This document shows, piece after piece, positions 17,150 to 26,010 of a stretch of DNA of 64,000 nucleotides. Source of the stretch: an uncultured Serinicoccus sp. (GTDB lineage Bacteria > Actinomycetota > Actinomycetes > Actinomycetales > Dermatophilaceae); NCBI RefSeq assembly GCF_947487915.1, contig NZ_CANKYH010000001.1, positions 310,001 to 374,000 of the forward strand, read 5' to 3'. Position numbers and translations under genes: made by a program. The notes under the pieces are model-generated. The model saw only the letters and a list, made by a program, of their open reading frames with translations, made no database searches and had not been told where the DNA came from. How positions within the stretch are numbered: position 1 is the stretch's first letter; each line of letters begins with the position of its first letter.

Positions 17150-18406
17150 TCAGGCAGGGAGGTCGACGGGTATGCCGCCGCGCCCGCTGCTCGTCTCGAT
17201 CGCCTCGAGCACCCGCTGGACCGCGAGACCGTCGGCGAAGCTGGGGTGGATCTGCTCGCCGGTGGCGATGGCGCGCAGGAAGTCCGCGGCCTGGCTGGTG
17301 AACGTGCTGTCCCAGCCGAGGACGTGCCCGGCCGGCCACCAGGCGCCGAGGTAGGGGTGCTCGGGCTCGGTGACGAGAACCGTCTCCGCTCCCCCGTTGG
17401 CGCCGGTCACCACCAGCTCGTTGAGCCGCTCCAGGTCGAAGCGCAGCGACCCGGTCGAGCCGTAGACCTCGATCTGCAGCGCGTTCTTGCGGCCGGTGGC
17501 CATCCGGCTCACCTCGAGGCTGGCCACCGCCCCCGACGAGGTATGCAGCGTGGCCCAGGCGGCGTCGTCGACGTCCACCTGCTCGCGGTGGTCGCCGTCG
17601 GCAGATGGCCGCTCGGGGACGAAGGTCCGCAGCTGGCCGGTGGCGCGGGTGACCTCCGTGCCGAGCAGGAAGCGCAGCTGGTCGACGGCGTGCGAGCCGA
17701 GGTCGCCGAGCACCCCCGTCCCGGCGGTGTCCTTGCGCAGCCGCCAGCTCATGGGTGCCTGGTCGTCGGCGAGCCAGTCCTGCAGGTAGGACAGCCGCAC
17801 CTGGCGCACCTGCCCGACCCGCCCCTGCTCGATGAGGTCGCGGGCGAGCGCGAGGGCGGGCACCCGGCGGTAGTTGTGGCCCAGCATCGACCGGCCGGCG
17901 CCGGGCGCGCGGGACGCCTCGACGAGCCGCTCGCAGTCGGCCACGGAGTTGGCCAGGGGCTTCTCCACGAGCACGTGCTTGCCGGCGGCGAGCGCCGCCA
18001 GCGCGACCTCGGCGTGGAGGTGGCCGGGGGTGCACACGTCGACGATGTCCACGTCGTCGCGCTGCAGGACCTCGCGCCAGTCGGTGGCGACGTCGGCCCA
18101 TCCCAGCTGCTCCGCGGCCGCGCCCACCCGGGCCCGGTCCCGGCCCACGAGGGTCTGCATGCGCACCTGAGGCAGGTCGTCGTAGAAGGCGTTGACGTTG
18201 CGCCAGGCGTTGGAGTGGGCCTGCCCCATGAAGGAGTATCCGACGACGGCGACACCGAGGGTCGCTGAGGGGTCGGGTGCCGCGGGCGGCTCCGCGGCGG
18301 CCGACGACTGCGGCGCGGCCGAGGGCGCCGGCGCGCCGGTGGGCTGCGGCGACGCCGCCCGGTCGACGGTCGCCGTGGTGGCGCCGGTGCGGCTGCGGTC
18401 AGGCAT
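17150..18406 (-). CDS. Gfo/Idh/MocA-family oxidoreductase
   Basis: This 418-aa NAD(P)-dependent sugar or polyol dehydrogenase begins with an unusual ~50-residue Ala/Pro/Ser-rich leader. The Rossmann loop VAVVGYSFMGQAHSNAW follows. Further motifs are VCTPGHLHAEVALAALAAGKHVLVEKPLA with the catalytic-site EKP, MLGHNYRRVPAL and GDLGSHAVDQLRFLLG. The start at 18406 has GGGGGAGCACC upstream and overlaps the preceding isomerase by 8 bp, which supports the long leader. Family members oxidise inositols, glucose derivatives and other polyols. With two TIM-barrel isomerases and a ribose-type ABC transporter it forms a catabolic cassette, possibly for an inositol-like compound. Confidence 0.9.
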   Translation of the reverse strand: MPDRSRTGATTATVDRAASPQPTGAPAPSAAPQSSAAAEPPAAPDPSATLGVAVVGYSFMGQAHSNAWRNVNAFYDDLPQVRMQTLVGRDRARVGAAAEQLGWADVATDWREVLQRDDVDIVDVCTPGHLHAEVALAALAAGKHVLVEKPLANSVADCERLVEASRAPGAGRSMLGHNYRRVPALALARDLIEQGRVGQVRQVRLSYLQDWLADDQAPMSWRLRKDTAGTGVLGDLGSHAVDQLRFLLGTEVTRATGQLRTFVPERPSADGDHREQVDVDDAAWATLHTSSGAVASLEVSRMATGRKNALQIEVYGSTGSLRFDLERLNELVVTGANGGAETVLVTEPEHPYLGAWWPAGHVLGWDSTFTSQAADFLRAIATGEQIHPSFADGLAVQRVLEAIETSSGRGGIPVDLPA

Positions 18407-19271
18407 GGTGCTCCCCCTGGGTGAGGCGGCGGAGGAAGGCGAGGCCGTCGGCGGCCAGGTCGTCCTGGGTCGGCGCCAGCGGCCGCCAGATCGAGGCGGC
18501 GGTGGCGATGGTGTCGTTGTCGGCGGTGAAGGACTCGATGACCAACGGTCCGGCGTAGCCGACGTCGGTGAGCGCGTCGAGCACCGCGGGCCAGTCGGTC
18601 TGGTCGCCGCCGGGGGCGCCGCGGTCGTTGCCGCAGACCTGGACGTGCACGAGGTGGTCGCCGGCGCGACGGACCGCGTCGGCGCTGGAGCGCTCCTCGA
18701 TGTTGAGGTGATAGGTGTCGAGCGCCAGCCCGAGGTGCGCGCCGAGCCGGCCGTCGAGCAGCTCGCCGAGACCCTCGAGCGCCTGGTCGACGGTGTTGAC
18801 GAGGGAGGTCTCGTAGCGGTTGAGCGGCTCGATGCCGATCCGCACCCCGGCGGAGGCGGCGTGCTCGAGCACGGGGGCGAGGTGGTCCCGCCACTGCGCG
18901 TAGGCGTCCTGGCGCTGCTGCGGCGAGAGACGCCATACCCTCCCCGTCGCGGCGTAGAACGGCCCGCAGACGGCGGCGGCGCCGATGCCCTCGGCGAGGT
19001 CGACGCAGGCCCTGAGGTAGTCCTGGGTGGACCTCACCGTGGCGGCGTCGGCCTCCACGAGGTCGCGCCCGGGGGCCATCGCCCCCACCACGCACGGGGT
19101 CAGCCCGGTGTCGGCGAGCGCGGCCCGGGTCGCGGCGACGGTGAGGTCACCGGGCTGCTCCAGCGGCAGCTCGACCGCATCGAAGCCGAGGTCGGCGACG
19201 TGGCCGAGCAGGCCCCGGGCCTGGGCGTCGCGCAGCGGCGACGCCCAGACCCAGGTGTTGACGCCGATCAT
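18399..19271 (-). CDS. Sugar phosphate isomerase/epimerase (TIM barrel)
   Basis: This 290-aa TIM-barrel protein begins MIGVNTWVWASPLRD and has the pattern of xylose-isomerase-like epimerases: GFDAVELPLEQPGDL, GIEPLNRYETSLVNT, LDTYHLNIEERS, HVQVCGNDRGAPG and LVIESFTAD. These supply the Glu-Asp-His-Glu metal site typical of D-tagatose/D-psicose 3-epimerase relatives. The ATG at 19271 overlaps the stop of the binding-protein gene by one base (TGATG); the longer open frame to 19532 is shadow. Both neighbours are sugar genes, so it belongs to the same pathway. Confidence 0.9.
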   Translation of the reverse strand: MIGVNTWVWASPLRDAQARGLLGHVADLGFDAVELPLEQPGDLTVAATRAALADTGLTPCVVGAMAPGRDLVEADAATVRSTQDYLRACVDLAEGIGAAAVCGPFYAATGRVWRLSPQQRQDAYAQWRDHLAPVLEHAASAGVRIGIEPLNRYETSLVNTVDQALEGLGELLDGRLGAHLGLALDTYHLNIEERSSADAVRRAGDHLVHVQVCGNDRGAPGGDQTDWPAVLDALTDVGYAGPLVIESFTADNDTIATAASIWRPLAPTQDDLAADGLAFLRRLTQGEHHA

Positions 19272-20530
19272 CACGGGATGATCCGCTCCTGCCAGACGTC
19301 GGGGTAGCCGGGCAGGTCCTCGCCACCGAACTTGGCGTAGTGCCCGTCGGGCATGCCGTCGTTGGCCTCGAGGTACTCGGCGCGCTCGTCCTCGGTGATC
19401 GGCTCCTGCGGGAGCACCCACTCGGTGGGCACCTCCTCGCCGGCAAAGATCTGCTCCACCGCGAGCAGCGGGGTGCGCCACTGGAAGTTGGAGTAGACGG
19501 GGGCCAGTCCGGTGAGCTCGGTGTCCTGCCACTTGCGCAGGAAGCTCATCTCGTCCTCGCCGGTCATCACCGGGTAGTCCTGGCCGGCGTCCTCGAACGC
19601 CTCGATGGCCGCGACGGCGCCGTCACCGGCGTCCATCCAGACGCCCTGGACCTCGCCGGTGGCCAGCTCGTCGGCGAGGATGTTCTTGATCTCCGTGGGG
19701 TCGGCGCCGGTGAAGTAGTCGACCGCCTCGATGCCGTTCTCCTCGAAGATCTGCTCAGCGGCCGCCCAGCGGTGCTCGAGCACGTCGACGCCGGGCAGGA
19801 TGCGCAGCGCGACGACCTTGTCGCCCTCCTCGAGGTTCTCGGAGAGGAACTCGGCGGTGTCGATGCCCCAGGCATACCCGCCGATGGGGTGGATGAAGGT
19901 GGTCGGGCAGTCGGTCTCGACCCCGCGGTCGAAGACGACGACCGGCAGGCCGGTGTCGCAGGCCCGCTCCACGGCCGGCGTGAGCGCGGCGGTGGAGTTG
20001 GGCGAGATGACGAAGGCGTCGCAGTTGCCCTCGCTGATGAAGTAGTCGATGTCGGCGATCTGGGTGTTGTCGTCGGCCTGCGCGTCCCGGGTCTCCATCT
20101 CGGAGATGACGCCGTCCTCCTGCAGCACCTCGAGCTGCTGGTTCATGGTGATCCAGCCGGTCTGCCGCCAGGGGTTGTCGATGCTGGCGTTGGAGAAGCA
20201 GACCTTCATGGCGCCGTCCGAGGCGTACTCGGAGGTGTCGGTCATGTCGCCGTCGATGTACTGGAGCCACGGCGTCTCCGGGTCGCCCTCGAAGGTGGCC
20301 GAGCGCTGCTCGAACTGCTCGTCGTACTCTCCCTGGTCGAACCACTCGTCGTCGCTGCCGGCGTCGGCCTCCTCACCTCCGTCCTCAGACCCCTCGTCCT
20401 CGGCGCCTTCGGCGCCCTCCTCGGCGCTCTCGGTGGCCGGCTCGTCGAGGGACTCGTCGGTGGAACAAGCCGCCAGCATCGCCAGCGCGCTCAGGGCCGC
20501 GACGCTGCGGCCGATCGTCGTCCTGCGCAT
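19271..20530 (-). CDS. Sugar ABC transporter substrate-binding lipoprotein
   Basis: This 419-aa type I periplasmic-binding-like protein carries a lipoprotein signal peptide: MRRTTIGRS, a hydrophobic core and the lipobox LAAC at Cys22. An acidic Glu/Asp/Ser linker of about 50 residues tethers the domain. The RbsB-like fold is visible in DGAMKVCFSNASIDNPWRQTGW, DYFISEGNCDAFVISPNSTAAL and VVFDRGVETDC. AAAGGGAGAG precedes the ATG. It is the receptor for the two permeases and the ATPase encoded upstream on the same strand. The ligand is probably a monosaccharide or polyol. Confidence 0.93.
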   Translation of the reverse strand: MRRTTIGRSVAALSALAMLAACSTDESLDEPATESAEEGAEGAEDEGSEDGGEEADAGSDDEWFDQGEYDEQFEQRSATFEGDPETPWLQYIDGDMTDTSEYASDGAMKVCFSNASIDNPWRQTGWITMNQQLEVLQEDGVISEMETRDAQADDNTQIADIDYFISEGNCDAFVISPNSTAALTPAVERACDTGLPVVVFDRGVETDCPTTFIHPIGGYAWGIDTAEFLSENLEEGDKVVALRILPGVDVLEHRWAAAEQIFEENGIEAVDYFTGADPTEIKNILADELATGEVQGVWMDAGDGAVAAIEAFEDAGQDYPVMTGEDEMSFLRKWQDTELTGLAPVYSNFQWRTPLLAVEQIFAGEEVPTEWVLPQEPITEDERAEYLEANDGMPDGHYAKFGGEDLPGYPDVWQERIIP

Positions 20531-20542
20531 GGATCTCTCCCT

Positions 20543-21655
20543 TTAGGTGGTGCCCGGGTCGGGCGGGGTGGTGGGTGTGGTCCCGGTCTGCCGTGGCTCG
20601 GCTCCGGGGGTGATCGGTTCGGCGCTGCGTCGTCGGCGCCCGCCCTGCCAGGCACGGGCGCCGATCGCGACGGCGACGATGATGATGACGCCCTGCACGG
20701 TGTCCCTCCACGTGGAGGCGACCCCGACGAAGTTCAGCAGCGTGAAGAGCAGCTCGAGGGCGAAGGCGCCGGCCGCGGCGGAGAGCACCCAGCCGCGCCC
20801 GCCGCCGAGCACGACACCGCCGACGACCACCGCGGTGATCGCGGTGAACTCGTAGCCCTGGCCGACGGAGGGGTGCACCCCGGCATACCCGACGAGGATG
20901 ATGCCGGCGACGGTCGCGGCGAGGGAGGACAGGATGAACGCGCGGGTCTTGAGCCACCAGGTGGCCGAGCCGGACAGGTGCACGGCCTGCGGGTTGTCCC
21001 CGACGGCGACCAGGGTGCGGCCGAAGGGGCGGCGCATGAGCCAGAAGGCCGCGATCGCGAGGACCAGCAGGATGATCGCCGGGTAGGGGATGACGTCGAG
21101 GATCGGTACGTCCTGGATGCCGCCGCGGCCGATCTGCCGGAAGGAGTCGACCGGGTTGCCGGTGGCGGCGCCGCCGGTGAGATAGAGCACCAGGCCGGAG
21201 AGCGCGAGCATCGTGCCGAGGGTGACGATGAAGCTGGGGACCTTGAGCAGCGTCGTCGCGAGCCCGTTGACGACCCCGACGAGTGCGCCGAGGGCGAACA
21301 TCAGGAGCATGACGGGCAGGATGCGGCTCTCGTCCTGGCCGATGAAGTTGCCGGCGAGGACCACCTGCATGGTCACGACCGAGCCCATCGACAGGTCGAA
21401 CTCGCCGGAGACGATGACGAAGTACTGACCCATCGCGGCGATGGCGATCGGGGCGGTCCGGCCGATGAAGCGGACGAGCGAGCCGGGCTCGCCGAAGTTG
21501 GGGTTGGCGGCGATCACGCAGACGAGCAGGACGGCGACGAGGACGAAGACCGCGCCACCGGGGGTGCGCAGCGCTCGACCGAGCCGCCCGGCGGTCCCGC
21601 CCTCGCTCATCGGCAGCGTCGTGCCCCGGGTCGTGGTCGCGTCGGCGGTGGTCAC
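20543..21655 (-). CDS. Sugar ABC transporter permease (RbsC-like)
   Basis: This 370-aa BPD_transp_2-family permease has about ten membrane segments. Conserved stretches include AIAAMGQYFVIVSGEFDLSMGSV and TVAGIILVGYAGVHPSVGQGYEF. The GTG at 21655 overlaps the upstream permease stop by four bases (GTGA), which fixes the start; the frame stays open through the upstream genes to 23599, but that extension is a GC-driven shadow. A Pro/Thr-rich hydrophilic C-terminus follows the last helix. It pairs with the second permease to form a heterodimeric channel. Confidence 0.93.
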   Translation of the reverse strand: MTTADATTTRGTTLPMSEGGTAGRLGRALRTPGGAVFVLVAVLLVCVIAANPNFGEPGSLVRFIGRTAPIAIAAMGQYFVIVSGEFDLSMGSVVTMQVVLAGNFIGQDESRILPVMLLMFALGALVGVVNGLATTLLKVPSFIVTLGTMLALSGLVLYLTGGAATGNPVDSFRQIGRGGIQDVPILDVIPYPAIILLVLAIAAFWLMRRPFGRTLVAVGDNPQAVHLSGSATWWLKTRAFILSSLAATVAGIILVGYAGVHPSVGQGYEFTAITAVVVGGVVLGGGRGWVLSAAAGAFALELLFTLLNFVGVASTWRDTVQGVIIIVAVAIGARAWQGGRRRRSAEPITPGAEPRQTGTTPTTPPDPGTT

Positions 21656-22692
21656 GCGGCACCTCCTGCGGTGGTGGGGGCGGGGGTATGCCGTGCCGCC
21701 CGCGAGCGGTCGAAGCGGGCCGGGCGCAGGTCGGCGTTGCGGCGGGCGTAGACCGCGACCGCCAGCACGATGACCAGGCCGCGGACGACGTCCTGCAGGA
21801 AGGCGTTGAGCTGCATGACCCCCATGATGTTGTCCATCACGGCGAAGATCGCGACGCCGCCGAGGGTGCCGAGGATGTTGCCCTTGCCGCCGGCGAGGAC
21901 GGTGCCGCCGAGCACGACGGCGGCGATGGACATGAGGTCGTAGCCGCCCTGGGTGCCGATGGTGGGGCTGCCGACCGAGAGCCGGGCCAGGAGGAGCAGC
22001 CCGGCCATGCCCGCGAGCACCGAGCACAGGACGTGCGCGAGCACGATGGGCGGCTGGGTGCGGACCCCGGAGAGGCGGGCGACGTCCTTGCTGCCGCCGA
22101 CGGCATACAGGTGGTGGCCGATGCGGGTGCGGCGCAGCAGCAGGATCACCAGCACGGCGCAGCCGAGCATGATGAGCGTCGACAGCGGGACCGGGCCGAT
22201 GTTGAGGGCGCCGATGAGACGGAAGTCGCGGGGCGCCGAGCCGGCCGAGCCCTTGTAGTTGGTGCCGAGGTAGCCGGCGAGGATGAGGCCCATGCCGAGG
22301 CTGGCGATGAAGCCGTGGACGTGCAGGTAGGCGACCACCAGGCCGTTGACCAGGCCGATGAGGGCGGCCACCCCGAGGGCGGTGACCACGGCCAGGGGGA
22401 TGTTGCCGGTCTGACCGGCCATCGTGACGCCGCCGAGGAGGCTGGCGAGGCTGGCGACGTAGGGCACCGACAGGTCGAGGCTGCCGGCGAGGATGACGAG
22501 GGTCTGGCCGATGGCGATGAAGCCGAGGATGCTCGTGCCGGTGAGGATCGCAGAGATGTTGCCGGAGCTGAAGAAGTTGCGGCCTGCCGCGGCGGTGATG
22601 ACGGCGCCGAGGACGAGGACCAGCACGAGGACGAGGTAGACGATGCCGGTGCTCGTGAGGCGGGTGGGCCGCAGGCGGGCGAGGGCGTTCAC
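21652..22692 (-). CDS. Sugar ABC transporter permease (RbsC-like)
   Basis: This 346-aa permease of the ribose/galactose type has about ten membrane helices and the family signature FIAIGQTLVILAGSLDLSVPY near residues 60-80 and VLGGTVLAGGKGNILGTLGG near 270. The GTG start overlaps the ATPase stop (GTGA). It is followed, also with a four-base overlap, by the partner permease. Such coupled overlaps mean that the subunits are made in fixed ratio. Confidence 0.93.
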   Translation of the reverse strand: MNALARLRPTRLTSTGIVYLVLVLVLVLGAVITAAAGRNFFSSGNISAILTGTSILGFIAIGQTLVILAGSLDLSVPYVASLASLLGGVTMAGQTGNIPLAVVTALGVAALIGLVNGLVVAYLHVHGFIASLGMGLILAGYLGTNYKGSAGSAPRDFRLIGALNIGPVPLSTLIMLGCAVLVILLLRRTRIGHHLYAVGGSKDVARLSGVRTQPPIVLAHVLCSVLAGMAGLLLLARLSVGSPTIGTQGGYDLMSIAAVVLGGTVLAGGKGNILGTLGGVAIFAVMDNIMGVMQLNAFLQDVVRGLVIVLAVAVYARRNADLRPARFDRSRAARHTPAPTTAGGAA

Positions 22693-24227
22693 GCGACGAC
22701 CTCCTCGTGCTCGTCGGCGCCGGTCGCGAGCGCGAGGACGTCCTCCTCGGCGGCGCCGCGGGGCAGCTCGCCGGCGAGGCGGCCGTCGCGCATGACGAGG
22801 ATGCGGTCGGACATGCCGATGACCTCGGGCAGCTCGCTGGAGACCATGAGGACGCCGACGCCGTCGGCGGCCAGGCCGCGCATGAGCTCGTAGATCGCGT
22901 GCTTGGCACCGACGTCGATGCCGCGGGTGGGCTCGTCCATGAGCATGACGCGGGGGTTGACCGACAGCCAGCGGGCCAGGACGACCTTCTGCTGGTTGCC
23001 GCCGGAGAGGAACTGCACCTCCTGGTCCAGCGAGCGGGCGGCGACCTCGAGGGAGGACAGGACCCCCGGCATACCGGAGCGGGCCTCCCCGGTGCGACCG
23101 GGGAAGACGGAGCGGACCACGCCGAGGGCGTTGTCGAGGACGGACTGGCTGAGCGCGAGGCCCTTGGCCTTGCGGTCCTCGGTGATGAGGGCCAGTCCGC
23201 GGCGGATCGCCTGGCGGGGCGAGCCGATCGTCGTGGTCTCGCCGTCGAGGGTGAGGGTGCCGCGGGTGAGCGGGGTGACGCCGAAGACCGACTCGACGAG
23301 CTCGGTGCGGCCCGAGCCCTGCAGCCCGGCCAGGCCGACGATCTCACCGGCGCGCAGCGTGAGGTCGATCCCGTCGACATACCCGTTGCCGGAGCCGGAG
23401 AGGGTGAGCAGCGGCTCGCCGACCTCGGTGCCGGGGGTGGGCTCGGGGAAGAAGGCGGACATCTCGCGGCCGACCATGAGGCGCACGAGGGCGCCCTCGT
23501 CGAGCTCGCCGGCCGGCTGCGTGGTGACCTGCTGGCCGTCCTTGAGGACGGTGATGGTGTCGCAGAGGTCGAAGATCTCCTTGAGCCGGTGGGAGACATA
23601 GAGGATCGCGACGTCGCGGTCGAGGAGGCGGCGGATGATGGCGTAGAGCAGCTCGACCTCGTGGTCGGCGAGCGCGGCGGTCGGCTCGTCCATCGAGATG
23701 ATGCGCGAGTCGTAGCTGACCGCCTTGGCGATCTCGACGATCTGCTGCTCGGCGACCGACAGGGAGCGCACGGTGCGGTCCGGGTCGAGGCCGGTGACGC
23801 CGAGGCCGTCGAGCAGCTCGGTGGTGTCCCGGCGCATGGCGGCGGTGTCGACGAGCGGCCCCCTGCGCGGCTCGCGGCCGAGGTAGATGTTCTCCGCCAC
23901 CGTGCGGTCCGGGAGGAGGTTGAACTCCTGGAAGACCGTGGACAGTCCGGCCTGCTGGGCCTGGATCGGGTGGGAGAAGTGCGTGGTCTCGCCGCCGATC
24001 TCGACGGTGCCCTCGTCGGGCTGGTGCACGCCGGCGAGGACCTTCATCAGGGTGGACTTGCCGGCGCCGTTCTCCCCCACGAGGCCGTGGACCTGGCCCG
24101 GGTGCAGCTCGAGGGTCACGTCCTCGAGGACGGCGTTGCCGAAGAAGCGCTTGGTCAGCCCGGTGGCACGCAGGACGGGCTGCGCCGGGGTGCTGGCCGT
24201 CGGTGCGACGGCGTCGTTGGACGTCAC
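22689..24227 (-). CDS. Sugar ABC transporter ATP-binding protein (RbsA/MglA-like, two NBDs)
   Basis: This 512-aa protein has duplicated ATPase domains. NBD1 has the Walker A GENGAGKST, the LSVAEQQIVEIAKA signature and a SMDEPTAAL Walker B. NBD2 has a degenerate Walker A (GLQGSGRTE), the LSGGNQQKVVLARWL signature and MDEPTRGIDVG. This asymmetry is typical of carbohydrate importers of the CUT2 class. The GTG at 24227 gives an N-terminus of normal length; the open frame to 24818 is antisense to the ROK gene. It is the first gene of the operon, just downstream of the inverted-repeat operator candidate, which implies control by the divergent ROK protein. Confidence 0.94.
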   Translation of the reverse strand: MTSNDAVAPTASTPAQPVLRATGLTKRFFGNAVLEDVTLELHPGQVHGLVGENGAGKSTLMKVLAGVHQPDEGTVEIGGETTHFSHPIQAQQAGLSTVFQEFNLLPDRTVAENIYLGREPRRGPLVDTAAMRRDTTELLDGLGVTGLDPDRTVRSLSVAEQQIVEIAKAVSYDSRIISMDEPTAALADHEVELLYAIIRRLLDRDVAILYVSHRLKEIFDLCDTITVLKDGQQVTTQPAGELDEGALVRLMVGREMSAFFPEPTPGTEVGEPLLTLSGSGNGYVDGIDLTLRAGEIVGLAGLQGSGRTELVESVFGVTPLTRGTLTLDGETTTIGSPRQAIRRGLALITEDRKAKGLALSQSVLDNALGVVRSVFPGRTGEARSGMPGVLSSLEVAARSLDQEVQFLSGGNQQKVVLARWLSVNPRVMLMDEPTRGIDVGAKHAIYELMRGLAADGVGVLMVSSELPEVIGMSDRILVMRDGRLAGELPRGAAEEDVLALATGADEHEEVVA

Positions 24228-24253
24228 GCTCAGGACTATGGCACGACTCGAGC

Positions 24254-24279
24254 ACTTTTGTCGAGAGTCGGGCAAAAGT
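24254..24279. promoter_or_regulatory. Candidate ROK operator: ACTTTTG-N12-CAAAAGT
   Basis: Perfect 7-bp arms are separated by 12 bp in the 93-bp gap between the divergent ABC operon and the ROK gene. The repeat is strikingly AT-rich for its surroundings. ROK/NagC/XylR-type repressors bind such T- and A-tract inverted repeats, so it is the likely operator for both directions (inference). Confidence 0.65.
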
Positions 24280-24320
24280 TGCCTGTTGAGCGTGTCGAAG
24301 TCCCGTGGTTCACTTCCGTG

Positions 24321-25478
24321 GTGCGCACCAGCGATGTCTTCGAGCTGCTGAGGGACGGTCGACCCCGGACCCGGGCGCAGCTCGCCGAGGAGACGGGTAT
24401 GGCGCGCAGCACCGTCGCGGCGCGGGTGGACGTGCTGCTGCGGATGGGGCTCGTGGCGCCGGTGGGTGGGGGGCGATCGACCGGCGGGCGACCCCCCGCG
24501 CTCATCGCGATGAACCCCGCCGCGCGGGTCGTCGCGGGCGTGGACGTCGGCGCGACGCACGCCGTGGCGGCCTTGACCGACCTGGGCGGGACGGTGCTCG
24601 GCGAGCGACGCGCCGCCCTCGACGTGGCCGACGGGCCGGACGTGGTGCTGGGCTGGGTGACGGGGGCGATCGGTGAGCTGCTGGCGGAGACGCGGCGGCC
24701 GGCCACCGATCTCGCGGCGGTGGGGATCGGGCTGCCGGGGCCCGTGCAACATTCCAGCGGGCGACCGATCAACCCGCCGATCATGCCCGGGTGGGACCGG
24801 TATGACGTGCCCGCCCACCTGCAGCGGACCTACCCCGTGCCGGTCCTCGTCGACAACGACGTCAACATCATGGCGCTCGGCGAGCAGGGCACCTTCCTGC
24901 CCGACGTCGCCGACCTCATCTTCGTCAAGGTGGCGACCGGCATCGGCGCCGGGATCATCTCGGGCTCACGGCTGCAGCGGGGGGCGCAGGGCACCGCCGG
25001 CGACCTCGGCCACGTGCGGGTCAGCTCGGGCGACGGCGTCATCTGCCGGTGCGGCAACGAGGGATGCCTCGAGGCGATCGCGGCAGGGCCGGCGCTGGCG
25101 GAGGCGTTGGCTGCCGGCGGCTTGGCGGTGGACTCGACCGCGGGGGTGGTCGAGCTGGTCCGGGCCGGCGACAAGGCGGCGGTGCAGGAAGTGCGTCGGG
25201 CCGGCCGGGACATCGGCGAGGTGCTCGCCACCATGGTCAACCTCATGAACCCCTCGGCCGTCGTCATCGGCGGGCGCCTGTCAGAAGCGGGTGAGCACCT
25301 GCTCGCCGGGATCCGGGAGATCGTCTATCAGCGGTCCCTGCCGTTGGCGACCGAGCACCTGCGGATCGTGGCCTCCAAAGCGGGGGCACAGGCGGGTGTG
25401 CTCGGGGCTGCCACCATGGCGGTCGAGCACGTGCTCTCTCCCGAGGCGATCGAGGCCGCCAGCGTCGGAGTCTCCTAG
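24321..25478 (+). CDS. ROK-family transcriptional regulator
   Basis: This ~385-aa repressor has an N-terminal winged helix (DVFELLRDGRPRTRAQLAEETGMARSTV) and a ROK sugar-kinase-like domain. The nucleotide loop is GVDVGATHAVAAL, the sugar-site motif is GIGLPGPV, and VDNDVNIMALGE and the zinc motif CRCGNEGCLEAIA (about 239-252) follow. Two adjacent GTG codons (24318, 24321) are possible starts and neither has a ribosome-binding site, so a leaderless transcript is possible. It diverges from the sugar ABC operon and most likely represses it until the sugar binds. Confidence 0.92.
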   Translation: MRTSDVFELLRDGRPRTRAQLAEETGMARSTVAARVDVLLRMGLVAPVGGGRSTGGRPPALIAMNPAARVVAGVDVGATHAVAALTDLGGTVLGERRAALDVADGPDVVLGWVTGAIGELLAETRRPATDLAAVGIGLPGPVQHSSGRPINPPIMPGWDRYDVPAHLQRTYPVPVLVDNDVNIMALGEQGTFLPDVADLIFVKVATGIGAGIISGSRLQRGAQGTAGDLGHVRVSSGDGVICRCGNEGCLEAIAAGPALAEALAAGGLAVDSTAGVVELVRAGDKAAVQEVRRAGRDIGEVLATMVNLMNPSAVVIGGRLSEAGEHLLAGIREIVYQRSLPLATEHLRIVASKAGAQAGVLGAATMAVEHVLSPEAIEAASVGVS

Positions 25479-25647
25479 GACGCAGCATTATCGTCACGCC
25501 ACTTCTCTGATTTTGAATCCTCAGCACCTCGAGACGGCGGTGCAGAAGCTTGCTCCCCTGTCCGGGGCAACCCCTTCCTTTCGCGCCATCAGTCCTCCGA
25601 TCTGACAGAGTTGGTCTCCTCAGAGCACCCCTTCCAGAGGAGGAAGA
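25479..25647. other. Junction between core chromosome and accessory island
   Basis: After the ROK stop the base composition drops and the reading frames become short. No gene, tRNA or clear repeat is visible. This is the left limit of the accessory island as judged from composition and content; no attachment site could be identified. Confidence 0.4.
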
Positions 25648-26010
25648 TTGGAAACTGCACCGATCCTTACGTGGACGCTGATCTCGGAGTGCCCCATCCC
25701 CGGTGACGTCCAACAGCTGTTGACCCCTGGCGAAGAGGCGGTGGCGGCCTACAAGACGTTCCGAGACGCAGCCATCTTCACGACGAAGAGACTCATAGTC
25801 CGCGACGCTCAAGGCATCACCGGCAAGAAGGTGGAAATGTACTCGCTCCCCTACTCCTCCATCCACATGTGGTCTTCTGAGAACGCCGGCATGCTCGACA
25901 ATAACGCCGAGATGGAGCTGTGGACCCGCGCCGGCCACGTCAAGGTGAGCCTGCGCAAGGGCATCGACGTCCGCCGGCTCGACTCACTCATTGCGCACTA
26001 TGTCCTCTAA
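25648..26010 (+). CDS. Small PH-domain (bacterial Pleckstrin-homology-like) protein
   Basis: This 120-aa protein starts at TTG, supported by the excellent site AGAGGAGGAAGA. The sequence fits a single bacterial PH (DUF1696/YvbH-like) domain: LTPGEEAVAAYKTFRDAAIFTTKRLIVRD, then SLPYSSIHMWSSENAG, then MELWTRAGHVKVSLRKGIDVRRLDSLI. The order of beta strands and the closing helix matches that family, which often starts from a turn with TNKRLI-type residues. The function of these proteins is unclear. The stop overlaps the next gene by 11 bp, so the two are co-translated. Confidence 0.8.
   Translation: METAPILTWTLISECPIPGDVQQLLTPGEEAVAAYKTFRDAAIFTTKRLIVRDAQGITGKKVEMYSLPYSSIHMWSSENAGMLDNNAEMELWTRAGHVKVSLRKGIDVRRLDSLIAHYVL

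Noticed and set aside
20543..23599. A continuous 1018-codon minus-strand frame covering permease, second permease and part of the ATPase region
   Set aside because: The upstream two thirds are Arg/Pro/Ser-rich shadow of the real permease and ATPase genes in other frames. The true permease starts at GTG 21655 with a GTGA overlap.
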